A stretch of DNA of 25,479 bases. Source: JBLNDG01 sp050261415. GTDB taxonomy: Bacteria; Bacillota; Clostridia; Lutisporales; Lutisporaceae. The notes under the pieces are model-generated. The model saw only the letters and a list, made by a program, of their open reading frames with translations, searched no databases and was not told the origin of the DNA. Every line of letters begins with the position of its first letter. Position 1 is the first letter of the stretch. Where the stretch lies: NCBI GenBank assembly GCA_050261415.1, contig JBLNDG010000222.1:1-25479 (forward strand). Direction: 5' to 3'. A program made the position numbers and the translations under genes. Of this stretch, positions 14,891 to 22,295 are shown in pieces.

Positions 14891-15622
14891 TTACCTCACT
14901 TTTGAAAGCAGTGAAAAATAGCCCTTAATGGTGCTCGCCACTTTCATTTTACTTTTTCCATTCTTATAATCATAACGGAGCACGAGAGGAATCTCCCCTG
15001 CCTTTATCTTCATCTTGCTAAATTTGGCAGCTATTTCGGCCATACACTCAAAACCGCTGGTTGTAACCAAACCATTCCACTTTTCGTAAGCTTCTCTTAA
15101 GATTCCCATGTTATAGGCACGGTAGCCGGAGGAATAATCATTAAGGTTTTTTATCGGGAAGAAAAGCTTGAAATAGTACATGGCACCACGACTGTAAAGC
15201 TTTCTTATATTGCTTAAGCCTATTTCCCTTCCGCCGTCTGTAAAGCGGGACGCCACTACCAGGTCCAGGTTGTTTCGCATCATGTGGTCGATCATGTTTT
15301 CTATAAGATAGGGACTGTGTGTATTGTCCGCGTCAAGGGTTATCAATATATCATCATTATTGAGGTTTTCAATTGCATACAGGAGTATGGTGTTTACTGC
15401 CTTGCCAAGTCCCTTGTTGACATCATGGTTAATGAGGTTAATATAGTCCCTCCCGTAAGCCATGCCCTGTACTATATTTGCTGTCTCATCAGTGCTGCCG
15501 TCATTTACAACCAACACACGTATATCGTATTTGCTCTGCTCCCTTAGATTGATTATGCTGCTCAGAACCGAGGCAATACCGTGTTCCTCGTTATATGCCG
15601 GCAATGCAATCAACACTTTCAT
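14891..15622 (-). CDS. GT2 glycosyltransferase, polyprenyl-phosphate sugar synthase type
   Basis: About 243 residues. It begins with the GT2 nucleotide-sugar fold: VLIALPAYNEEHGI, VVNDGSTDET, the DAD metal motif in LITLDADNTHSP, then VASRFTDGG and the SSGYRAYNMGIL segment seen in DPM1-type enzymes. It lacks the C-terminal membrane helices of some relatives, so it should be a peripheral enzyme on the inner face. The ATG at 15622 has GGGG eight bases upstream; the ATG at 15628 would be only two bases from it. The probable reaction is sugar transfer from a nucleotide to polyprenyl phosphate, feeding the adjacent GT-C enzyme. The sugar is unknown. Confidence 0.85.
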   Translation of the reverse strand: MKVLIALPAYNEEHGIASVLSSIINLREQSKYDIRVLVVNDGSTDETANIVQGMAYGRDYINLINHDVNKGLGKAVNTILLYAIENLNNDDILITLDADNTHSPYLIENMIDHMMRNNLDLVVASRFTDGGREIGLSNIRKLYSRGAMYYFKLFFPIKNLNDYSSGYRAYNMGILREAYEKWNGLVTTSGFECMAEIAAKFSKMKIKAGEIPLVLRYDYKNGKSKMKVASTIKGYFSLLSKVR

Positions 15623-15648
15623 ATACATATCCCCTTTTATGGAATTTT

Positions 15649-17085
15649 TTATTTTAACCTATAAATAGGGTATCCCTCTACAATTTCTATTTTTTCATAA
15701 TTCCTATCCAAATATTCCAAAAGCTCTCCTTTTACATCCCTGTATATTATGCCGTGTATTGGAACAAAATATTTAGCTCCATTCCTAATATAATGGTTTA
15801 GTTCCTCGTAGGGAGTTTTGTATTTTCCTGCCTTGATATTGAAGCGCCAGCCTCTCCTGCCGGATATGCTCAGTAGGCCTGGGTCGAAGGAACCGGAAAT
15901 TATAAGCTCATCACTTTTCACCAGCTTTTCAACCACCATTATTTGTGCCTGCATTACAGTATTGATTCTGTACATAGGCTTTACCGTAATAAAGCAGCTT
16001 AGAAACAAAGTGAATAGTACTGCCGTAGAAAAAGTTCTGGTATATGGCCATTCGTACAAGGACTTAAGGCCTTTACCAATGAGCAAGCTGCAAGGTACTG
16101 CAAAAAAAATGAGATAATAATATATCCTTATTGCACTGACTACAAGCAGCACTTCTAACGCCATGGCCAGAAACCACACCAGTATGACCCGCTGCTCCTT
16201 CCTGATAGTGAAAATCCCTATGGCGGCAAGGACTATCCCTGGTGGGGAGAGAAGCTTCGGGAATCTCTTAAGTATAAACAAATATGATGCAGGGTCTTTA
16301 ATCGACATAGGGATTCTTTTCATAAGCACACTTTGGGTAAGACCCAGGGAATACTTAAATTCAGCCAAAGGTATACTCAAAGAATAATAGAGTAACGCAA
16401 GCCCAAGGGTCGATACTGCATATGCCCAAACATCCATACGGGTAAGCCATTTCCAGCCTGTTTCCCTAAAACAGACATAGAGCATGGGAATACCTATGAA
16501 AATAGTTATGGGTTTTGTCATTATTGCAAGGGATGTGAACAGGGAGCTCAATACCAAGAAGCGGCTTTTCCCAGTGGTGAACCACTTGTCGAAGAAATAG
16601 AATCCTCCGGTAAAAAACATAAGGCCTGCTGATTCAGGCATGATAGCTCTTGAGTAATATATATTTATGGGCAGTGCCCCATATGAAATAAGACTAAAGG
16701 CAGCTCCTGCAATTCCCATGTACTTTCTTGAAATCAGATATAAGAATAGTGCTGACAGCATGAAAAAACAGACCGGGATTAGCCGGGCCAGGAAATAGCT
16801 GTGGCCAAATGTTTTGTACAGGACTGCAATTATAAAGGTGGTTACCTGAAACTCAAGAGCGGGTACATTCGGCAGGGGGCCGTCATAGTTGAAATTCGGA
16901 TAGAGGATATTAAATCTGTATTCTGCAAAATTTCTTGCTATGGATTCCGTATCGCCCTGCCTCCAGCTTTCTTCGATTTCTATGGGGGGAGTACCTATAT
17001 GATACAGGCGGGTTATAAATATAATAGCCAATATAAGTCCTACTGCAGCAAATTCACGTTCTCGTGCACTCGGTATTGTTTTCAT
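15649..17085 (-). CDS. GT-C membrane glycosyltransferase, family 39/ArnT-like
   Basis: A 478-residue protein with about ten or more hydrophobic segments. The N-terminal pattern is that of PMT/ArnT-type GT-C enzymes: a first helix, then a loop with TPPIEIEESWRQGDTESIARNF carrying acidic residues where these enzymes have their catalytic Asp/Glu, followed by LYPNFNYDGPLPNVPALEFQV. A soluble C-terminal part (about residues 385-478) follows the last helix. These enzymes move a sugar from a lipid carrier to an acceptor outside the membrane. The two downstream genes could make and flip that donor. The acceptor may be a protein, teichoic acid or lipid. The ribosome site (AGAGGT) is 12 bases from the ATG and only moderate. 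Confidence 0.82.
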   Translation of the reverse strand: MKTIPSAREREFAAVGLILAIIFITRLYHIGTPPIEIEESWRQGDTESIARNFAEYRFNILYPNFNYDGPLPNVPALEFQVTTFIIAVLYKTFGHSYFLARLIPVCFFMLSALFLYLISRKYMGIAGAAFSLISYGALPINIYYSRAIMPESAGLMFFTGGFYFFDKWFTTGKSRFLVLSSLFTSLAIMTKPITIFIGIPMLYVCFRETGWKWLTRMDVWAYAVSTLGLALLYYSLSIPLAEFKYSLGLTQSVLMKRIPMSIKDPASYLFILKRFPKLLSPPGIVLAAIGIFTIRKEQRVILVWFLAMALEVLLVVSAIRIYYYLIFFAVPCSLLIGKGLKSLYEWPYTRTFSTAVLFTLFLSCFITVKPMYRINTVMQAQIMVVEKLVKSDELIISGSFDPGLLSISGRRGWRFNIKAGKYKTPYEELNHYIRNGAKYFVPIHGIIYRDVKGELLEYLDRNYEKIEIVEGYPIYRLK

Positions 17086-17170
17086 AGTTGTACATAACCT
17101 CTAAGCTTTACAGCTGTTTCTTTGAGTTGCTTATATTATTGCCAGTGCCAGAAATATTATGTTTTTATAC

Positions 17171-17198
17171 AAAAAAGAAGCCCGCAAAAAGCGGACTT
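17171..17198 (-). terminator. Second terminator downstream of the small Gly-rich gene
   Basis: On the minus strand AAGTCCGC pairs with GCGGGCTT around a TTTTT loop, followed by CTTTTTT. It lies beyond the hairpin at 17230-17260 and is read in the same direction. Confidence 0.6.
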
Positions 17199-17220
17199 TA
17201 TAAAGAGGGTTTATGCACTG

Positions 17221-17269
17221 CAATGAATCAAAAACTCAGGAGCAGCACTCCTGAGTTTTTGGCTCATTG
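17221..17269. terminator. Symmetric terminator hairpin
   Basis: A 13-bp perfect stem (17230-17242 with 17248-17260) with T-runs in both directions, flanked by a further CAATGA/TCATTG pairing. It ends the minus-strand gene at 17279-17527; no plus-strand gene leads into it. Confidence 0.75.
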
Positions 17270-17278
17270 TAAATTGTA

Positions 17279-17527
17279 TTAATATACTGGTGCACCGCTG
17301 AATCCGAATGTTCTTCCAAAACCACCAAATGCGATGATCGCAAGTATGATGATAAAGAAGAAGTTATTGTCAATACCCCAAGACGGACCTGCTGCCAAAA
17401 GTATGAACAACAGAAGCAAAAGCAGGAAGCCGTTGTTTGCGCACAACCCTGCCAGTGGTGATACTACTGGTGCTCCACATCCGGCTGCTACAACACCAGG
17501 ATTAACTGCTCCAATACCGTTTGCCAT
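17279..17527 (-). CDS. Small Gly/Ala-rich hydrophobic protein, unknown function
   Basis: An 82-residue product with an N-terminal part rich in Gly, Ala and Val and two cysteines, then two hydrophobic segments (about residues 34-48, FLLLLLLFILL, and 55-69, FFFIIILAIIAFGGFG). The ATG at 17527 has a near-perfect AAAGGAGGT ribosome site six bases upstream. It resembles, in composition only, the small hydrophobic YjcZ-like proteins of spore formers. It is a single-gene unit with two terminators. A candidate sporulation-type promoter lies at 17577-17603. No function is claimed. Confidence 0.7.
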   Translation of the reverse strand: MANGIGAVNPGVVAAGCGAPVVSPLAGLCANNGFLLLLLLFILLAAGPSWGIDNNFFFIIILAIIAFGGFGRTFGFSGAPVY

Positions 17528-17576
17528 AGTTCCACCTCCTTTCATGAAAACAGGTTGTTTACCCTTCCTTCAATAC

Positions 17577-17603
17577 TATACTATGTACATGCATGAAATT
17601 TGT
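17577..17603 (-). promoter_or_regulatory. Weak candidate sigma-K-like promoter
   Basis: On the minus strand CATAGTATA (17577-17585) fits the CATA-N3-TA pattern of sigma-K -10 regions, with AC at 17602-17603, 16 bases upstream. The sites are short and could occur by chance. Confidence 0.25.
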
Positions 17604-17752
17604 TACAGTAAGATTGAACAATATTTCTCATAGAGAATCAGCGAAACTGCAATTATATATTTTTCTTTTATGCACATAACTAATAAAGGAATACAACAGA
17701 TGTTGCCGGCAGAGCTATAAATGATGCAGTTAGCAGGAATGGAGGTGCTGAT

Positions 17753-17983
17753 ATGAACAATAAGGCAAAAATTACAAAGGTGAGGAAAAATCCTGACGGG
17801 TATATTACAGACGTAATGTTGGAAAACGGAAACGTATATTCAATCAATGAAGCTGTGATGATGGCAAAAGACGGTTTGATTTCCGGAGTTAATGTCAGCA
17901 GTTCAAAGAATGGAAGAGAATACCTGAGAAGCAGCCCGAATGATGCAGAAGGCGACAATCTGGACAACCTTCCGACTTTCTAG
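17753..17983 (+). CDS. DUF3892 family protein
   Basis: A 76-residue soluble protein that follows the DUF3892 pattern: ITKVRKNPDGYITDVMLENG, INEAVMMAKDGLISGV, NGREYLRSSPN and a C-terminal NLDNLPTF. GGAGGTG lies eight bases before the ATG. The function of the family is not known. It is followed after 42 bases by a small unknown gene and then by an Mrp-type ATPase on the same strand. Confidence 0.85.
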   Translation: MNNKAKITKVRKNPDGYITDVMLENGNVYSINEAVMMAKDGLISGVNVSSSKNGREYLRSSPNDAEGDNLDNLPTF

Positions 17984-18025
17984 CAAAAACAAAGCTCACT
18001 AAAGAATGGTACAGGAGGTACAAAT

Positions 18026-18295
18026 ATGAATAAAGAAAATGACATGTTAAAAAGAATCATAGGCATTGAATGCCCTACAGACAATGTTACCGACCGCTTA
18101 ATCAACGTATTGGAGGAGTACAATCCGGGAGGAGAATACCAGATTACTGCAGAAACAGATAATGATTATGAAGAAACCCGGTTGAAATTCTATAAAGCTT
18201 ATTCAGAATCCGGGGAGAATCCTGATATAGTTGCAGTTGTAAAGGAAGGCAAAGATGACTATGTAGCAAAAATAGTGGATGCTTTTATAGAATAA
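18026..18295 (+). CDS. Small acidic protein, unknown
   Basis: An 89-residue acidic, soluble protein that I do not recognise. It contains two cysteine-poor alpha/beta-looking parts, ECPTDNVTDRLINVLEEY and PDIVAVVKEGKDDYVAKIVDAF. AGGAGG precedes the ATG. It lies 12 bases upstream of the Mrp-type ATPase gene, with which it is probably translated together; a role as partner or client of that ATPase is possible but unsupported by any motif. Confidence 0.75.
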   Translation: MNKENDMLKRIIGIECPTDNVTDRLINVLEEYNPGGEYQITAETDNDYEETRLKFYKAYSESGENPDIVAVVKEGKDDYVAKIVDAFIE

Positions 18296-18307
18296 AGGAG
18301 AATTGAT

Positions 18308-19093
18308 ATGCCGATTCAGAAGGAAAAGACCAATGAAGGAACCAATATTAAGAAAATCTTTGCGGTAATGAGCGGTAAAGGAGGTGTGGGCAAATCTACC
18401 GTTACTTCTCTTACTGCGGTTGCACTTAAGGAAAAAGACTACAAGGTAGGAATCCTGGATGCGGATATCACTGGCCCCAGTATACCGAAATTGTTTGGAA
18501 TTAATGAAAGAAGAGCAGAGACGGATAAAACAGGCATCTACCCGGTTGATTCAGAAAGCGGCATAAAGATCATGTCCCTCAACTTGCTTCTGGAGCAGGA
18601 AGAATCCCCGGTAATTTGGCGTGCACCTCTGATTACAAGTACAATAAAACAATTTTATACTGATGTTACATGGGGCGATTTAGACTTCCTGCTTATTGAC
18701 CTTCCGCCAGGGACAGGGGACGTTCCCCTTACAATAATGCAATCAATACCGGTTGATGGGATAATAATAGTTTCTTCTCCTCAGGAACTTGTGCAGCTTA
18801 TTGTAAGAAAATCCATAAACATGGCAATAATAATGAATACAAAGGTTGTAGGTATCGTGGAGAATATGAGTTATGTAATATGCCCTCACTGCAAAGAAGA
18901 AATAAAGGTTTTCGGAGAAAGCGGAATTGAAGACCTTGCAAAAGACATGGGCCTTGATCTGCTGGTACGGCTTCCGATAGATCCTGAGTTTGCCAAGCTT
19001 AGTGACGAAGGAAAGATCGAACATGTCATGAAAACTGATTTGAAACATAAAACAGAAGCAAATAAAATTATTGACAAAATAATGTCTATCTAA
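18308..19093 (+). CDS. Mrp/ApbC (NBP35-type) P-loop ATPase, iron-sulfur carrier
   Basis: A 261-residue cytoplasmic ATPase that likely holds and transfers iron-sulfur clusters. It has the deviant Walker A GKGGVGKST (about residues 24-32), DADITGPSIPKLFG, the DLPPGTGD segment (Walker B region) and the C-terminal CPHC (about residues 192-195) that binds a cluster between two subunits. It lacks the N-terminal MIP18-like domain of longer Mrp proteins. An AAAGGAG site precedes it, 12 bases after the preceding gene. The Fur-family gene follows but has its own promoter. Confidence 0.92.
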   Translation: MPIQKEKTNEGTNIKKIFAVMSGKGGVGKSTVTSLTAVALKEKDYKVGILDADITGPSIPKLFGINERRAETDKTGIYPVDSESGIKIMSLNLLLEQEESPVIWRAPLITSTIKQFYTDVTWGDLDFLLIDLPPGTGDVPLTIMQSIPVDGIIIVSSPQELVQLIVRKSINMAIIMNTKVVGIVENMSYVICPHCKEEIKVFGESGIEDLAKDMGLDLLVRLPIDPEFAKLSDEGKIEHVMKTDLKHKTEANKIIDKIMSI

Positions 19094-19117
19094 GCTTTGC
19101 ATATAATGCGATTATTA

Positions 19118-19162
19118 TTTGCACTAACGAATTTAAACATATTTTGTACTAATAGATTTAAA
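19118..19162 (+). repeat. Two-copy direct repeat upstream of the Fur-family gene
   Basis: Two 20-base units at 19118-19137 and 19143-19162 begin TTTGnACTAA and end ATTTAAA, agree at 16 of 20 positions and start 25 bases apart. They sit immediately upstream of the -35 box of the Fur-family promoter, suggesting an operator. Confidence 0.55.
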
Positions 19163-19166
19163 TAGC

Positions 19167-19195
19167 TTGATACATCTTTAACAAAATTGTATTAT
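19167..19195 (+). promoter_or_regulatory. Sigma-A promoter of the Fur-family gene
   Basis: TTGATA (19167-19172), 17-base spacer, TATTAT (19190-19195). It excludes translation from the TTG at 19187 and supports a start further downstream. Confidence 0.65.
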
Positions 19196-19252
19196 ATAAT
19201 TAGAATTATCAGCATGGTGTTTTCAAACATTATTGGGAAAAAGGTGAAAAAG

Positions 19253-19690
19253 TTGGGCGGAGAAATTGAATGTATTCGAAGAATGCTGGAAGAACATGGC
19301 GTTAACCATACCTCACAGCGGGAGGAAATACTTGGTTTATTCATATCTGAGCCGAATCATTACAAGCCTGACGAATTATTCAAGCGCTTAAGATGCAAAG
19401 GCATAGGCATTGCCACTATTTACAGGACACTGGAACTTCTGCAGGGGTGCGGCATTATTAAAGAAATCAGTGTTGGCAAGGAACGTTACTATGAATTAAA
19501 AAAAGGCAACAGCAAGAGCATATATATTCATTTCAAATGCTGTAGCTGCGGCAAGTTTTATGATTATTTCGATGCCGAAGCTGCAGGAGAATTGGTTAAT
19601 GTGGTAGAATCAGCAGAGCATAGGATGAATGTTAAAGTTAACGATATTACAATAATGGTAAATGGACTGTGCAGTAGTTGCAAAAAATAA
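19253..19690 (+). CDS. Fur-family metal or peroxide regulator (Fur/PerR-like)
   Basis: About 145 residues when read from the TTG at 19253, which has AAGGTG six bases upstream; an ATG at 19214 without a ribosome site is the alternative. The DNA-binding helices are clear: TSQREEILGLF, HYKPDELFKRL and GIGIATIYRTLELL. The C-terminal domain has the two CxxC pairs of the structural zinc site (CSCG preceded by CC, and CSSC near the end). The usual His-rich sensor segment is reduced to YIHFKC, so Fur, PerR or Zur roles cannot be told apart by eye. The direct repeat just upstream may be its own operator. Confidence 0.9.
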   Translation: MGGEIECIRRMLEEHGVNHTSQREEILGLFISEPNHYKPDELFKRLRCKGIGIATIYRTLELLQGCGIIKEISVGKERYYELKKGNSKSIYIHFKCCSCGKFYDYFDAEAAGELVNVVESAEHRMNVKVNDITIMVNGLCSSCKK

Positions 19691-19706
19691 TTATAAACAG
19701 GCTCTT

Positions 19707-19737
19707 AGGACCGGGAGTGTTATACTCCGGTCCTTTA
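19707..19737 (+). terminator. Terminator after the Fur-family gene
   Basis: AGGACCGGGAGT (19707-19718) pairs with ACTCCGGTCCT (19724-19734) with one bulged G, followed by a short T-run. Confidence 0.75.
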
Positions 19738-19823
19738 TTCATGCTTTACTTGCATATATTTGTAATTATTTATTAAAATATTGGGATACTTAATAGTAGG
19801 CATTCCATAAGGTAGAATCAGCC

Positions 19824-19857
19824 AAAAGTTCGGAGGCTCGATATCTCCGAACTTTTT
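19824..19857 (+). terminator. Hairpin with T-run in the leader of the EndoQ-like gene
   Basis: AAAAGTTCGGAG (19824-19835) pairs perfectly with CTCCGAACTTTT (19845-19856) and ends in five T. It lies 49 bases before the EndoQ-like start and well past the Fur-family terminator, so it may be an attenuator rather than a simple gene end. Confidence 0.6.
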
Positions 19858-19905
19858 CAGAAGGAGAATTTACTGGAAATCAAAGAGAAGTAAGGATAGG
19901 ACAAT

Positions 19906-21084
19906 ATGAAAGAATATTTTGTGGATTTACATGTGCATATAGGGCGTTCCTCAAGGGGTAGAGAGGTAAAGAAAGCAACTGCCAACAACCTGACCTTTGA
20001 AAACATAGCTCATGAATCCTATTACAGGAAGGGAATAGATGTAATAGGGGTAGTAGACTGTGCATCCCCACATATAATTGAAGATATAGAGCTGCTGCTC
20101 GAAAAGGGTGAAATAACTGAGAAGCAGGGCGGAGGCATGGAATACAGGGGGAGCCAAACCTTGATACTGGGGTCGGAAATAGAAACCCATGAAGCAGCAG
20201 GCTGCAGTGCACACTCACTGTGCTTTTTCCCCACCCTGAACCAGATTAAAGCCTTTTCGAGTGAACTGGCCAAGCATGTCAAAAATATAAGGCACTGCTG
20301 TTATATGAGCCATCTGACAGGGCAGGAGCTTTTTAGGATAGTTGATGGTTTAGGCGGAATATACATACCTGCACATGTCTTTTCACCACATAAGAGCTTT
20401 TATGGCAACTGCTGCGATTCGCTGCATGAAATATTTGATTCAGGTTCCTTTGAAAAAATACCGGCTGTGGAACTAGGCTTGAGTGCGGATGCCAGTATGG
20501 CAAGCCAGTTAAGTGAGCTTGACGGAAAGAGCTTTATCAGTGACTCAGATGCACATTCACTGATAAAGATGGGACGGGAATACAACATTTTTGAAATGGA
20601 GGATACAAGTTTTCCGGAAGTTTCCAAAGCACTTTGGGGTACTGGAGGAAGGCGGGTAAAAGCCAACTACGGCCTTGACCCTAAACTAGGCAAATATCAC
20701 AGAACCTTCTGCATTGCATGTGATACTGTCCTTGGGGGAACACCCCCGGTTTTAAAGTGCCCAGTTTCGGATAAGCACCCCGTTGTGGTCGGAGTCAGGG
20801 ACAGAATCGAAGTGATTAAAGACAGGGAGTATCCAAGCCTAAACGGAAGAGCCGCCTATCATTATCAGGTTCCCCTTGAATTTCTTCCTAAAGTAGGGTC
20901 AAAAACAATTGATAGGCTTATCGGACATTTTGGCAGTGAAATGAAAATACTTCACCAAGCGACCTTTGACGAACTGAAGCAGGTAGTCAAGGAAGATATT
21001 GCAAGGAATATAATCCATGCGAGGGAAGGTACCTTGGGTATCGAAGCCGGAGGCGGCGGAATATACGGGAAGATAGAGGGCTAG
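19906..21084 (+). CDS. EndoQ-like PHP-domain DNA endonuclease
   Basis: A 392-residue protein of the PHP family that resembles archaeal EndoQ, an endonuclease that cuts DNA 5' of deaminated bases (uracil, hypoxanthine) and abasic sites. The PHP metal motif DLHVHIG (residues 7-13) opens the protein; VVDCASPH, GSEIET, YIPAHVF and SDSDAHS supply further ligands. A zinc-finger region has CIAC (C269, C272) and CPVSDKH (C285, H291), and a helix-hairpin-helix-like FLPKVGSKTIDRLIGHFG follows near residue 330. The order PHP, zinc finger, helix-hairpin-helix is that of EndoQ. Such homologues are found in only some bacteria. DNA repair in spores would be a fitting role next to DUF1657/DUF421 genes, but this is inference. 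Confidence 0.85.
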   Translation: MKEYFVDLHVHIGRSSRGREVKKATANNLTFENIAHESYYRKGIDVIGVVDCASPHIIEDIELLLEKGEITEKQGGGMEYRGSQTLILGSEIETHEAAGCSAHSLCFFPTLNQIKAFSSELAKHVKNIRHCCYMSHLTGQELFRIVDGLGGIYIPAHVFSPHKSFYGNCCDSLHEIFDSGSFEKIPAVELGLSADASMASQLSELDGKSFISDSDAHSLIKMGREYNIFEMEDTSFPEVSKALWGTGGRRVKANYGLDPKLGKYHRTFCIACDTVLGGTPPVLKCPVSDKHPVVVGVRDRIEVIKDREYPSLNGRAAYHYQVPLEFLPKVGSKTIDRLIGHFGSEMKILHQATFDELKQVVKEDIARNIIHAREGTLGIEAGGGGIYGKIEG

Positions 21085-21111
21085 AGCAAAAAATACCAAG
21101 GAGAGATAAAA

Positions 21112-21321
21112 GTGACAGTGTCGGTAAAAGTAAGAAGTACTCTGGCAACTCTTGAAGGTATCTGCGCTGATTTCAGGGCTATGTACTCAGAGTCGTCGGA
21201 TGAGAATACAAAGAAATTTTTCGGGAAATTGGCAGAACAGACGGATGAAGTGATGAGCAAGCTGAAAAACAGGGTTGAACAATTAGAGACCGAGGAACCC
21301 CAGTATAGGGAGGAGAAATAA
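21112..21321 (+). CDS. DUF1657 protein
   Basis: A 69-residue helical protein with a GTG start behind AAGGAG. The pattern MTVSVKVRSTLATLEG, FRAMYSESSDENTKKFF and the C-terminal EEPQYREEK matches DUF1657. In Bacillus and relatives such genes occur with DUF421 genes in the spoVA-2mob spore heat-resistance operon, though their function is not known. It ends exactly where the DUF421 ATG begins, so the two are translationally coupled. It is a paralogue of the convergent gene at 22296-22499. Confidence 0.88.
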   Translation: MTVSVKVRSTLATLEGICADFRAMYSESSDENTKKFFGKLAEQTDEVMSKLKNRVEQLETEEPQYREEK

Positions 21322-22227
21322 ATGCAGGAAGCTTTGGATGTTTTGAGAAGAACACTGGTTGCATATTTCCTGATGCTAATTCTTGCAAGAGCTATGGGCA
21401 AGAGGGAAGTTTCACAGATGACATTTTTTGATTATATAGTAGGGATAACAATTGGAGGTATAGCAGCCATAATGACTATGGATACAACCCTGAAATGGTA
21501 TAACGGACTCATTGCTGCAATTATCTTTGCTATACTGCAGATAGCAACAGCGGTAATTTCCACAAGAAGTGTAAAGTTTAGGGAAATTATTGACGGCACA
21601 TCAACAATCCTAATAGAACATGGAAAAATAATTGACAAAAATCTGAGAAAGGAACGACTGAGCCAGAGTGTTCTTTTATCCAGGCTCAGAGAAAAGGATG
21701 CGTTCAGTATTGCTGATGTAGAATATGCCATACTTGAACCTAATGGTGAAATGAGTGTTCTCAAAAAGGCAGGCAAACAGCCTATGACACCTTCCGATAT
21801 GAGATTTCAGGCAGAATACACAGGGCTGCCAAGGGTTATTATTGAAAATGGTAAGCCGATAGAAGAGACCATGAAATATATGGGCTTGACCAGATCGTGG
21901 CTGACAAGCAGGCTTGCAGATATGGGCATACTTGATGTTTCAAATGTTGTCCTTGCACAGGTAGATGAGTCAGGAAATCTTTATGCAGATATGTATGATA
22001 AGTATAATCACAATTTAAAAAAGGATGAATCTGATGCCTTGCTCCTTTCAAAGCTTGAGAAGGTCAGGGCTGATTTTTATATGTATTCCCTTGAAACAAA
22101 AAACGAGGACGCGAAGGAGCTTTACACGGATTGTAAATCCGACATGGAAGAAATTATATACAATTTCAGGTATTACGTAGAACAGAAACAGGCAAAGGAA
22201 AAGGAGATAAAGAAGAATATTCACTAA
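21322..22227 (+). CDS. DUF421/YetF-type membrane protein with DUF1657-like C-terminus
   Basis: A 301-residue protein. Three hydrophobic segments (about residues 9-25, 34-51 and 60-80) frame the DUF421 signature LARAMGKREVSQMTFFDYIVGITIGGIAA. A cytoplasmic YetF-like domain follows, with TILIEHGKIIDKNLRKERLS and the duplicated GLPRVIIENGKPIEETMKYMGLTRSWL. Residues about 242-290, beyond the usual domain, read KVRADFYMYSLETKNEDAKELY and then EEIIYNF, which lines up with DUF1657 proteins such as its two neighbours. GAGGAG serves as ribosome site at the end of the upstream gene. The family is known from sporulation operons; its activity is unknown. Confidence 0.88.
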   Translation: MQEALDVLRRTLVAYFLMLILARAMGKREVSQMTFFDYIVGITIGGIAAIMTMDTTLKWYNGLIAAIIFAILQIATAVISTRSVKFREIIDGTSTILIEHGKIIDKNLRKERLSQSVLLSRLREKDAFSIADVEYAILEPNGEMSVLKKAGKQPMTPSDMRFQAEYTGLPRVIIENGKPIEETMKYMGLTRSWLTSRLADMGILDVSNVVLAQVDESGNLYADMYDKYNHNLKKDESDALLLSKLEKVRADFYMYSLETKNEDAKELYTDCKSDMEEIIYNFRYYVEQKQAKEKEIKKNIH

Positions 22228-22263
22228 AAGATAGATATGGAACATTCCAGATATCTATCTTTT
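22226..22263. terminator. Terminator hairpin between convergent genes
   Basis: AAAAGATAGATAT pairs with ATATCTATCTTTT (one bulged G) and TGGAA/TTCCA continues the stem. It lies between the DUF421 gene and the minus-strand DUF1657 gene and can serve both. Confidence 0.8.
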
Positions 22264-22295
22264 ATATGAATTTGTAACTTTTAGTATAGTTGTTT

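Noticed and set aside
19187..19252. Longer N-terminus of the Fur-family protein from TTG 19187
   Set aside because: The TTG overlaps the -10 region of the promoter at 19167-19195, so it would not be in the transcript.
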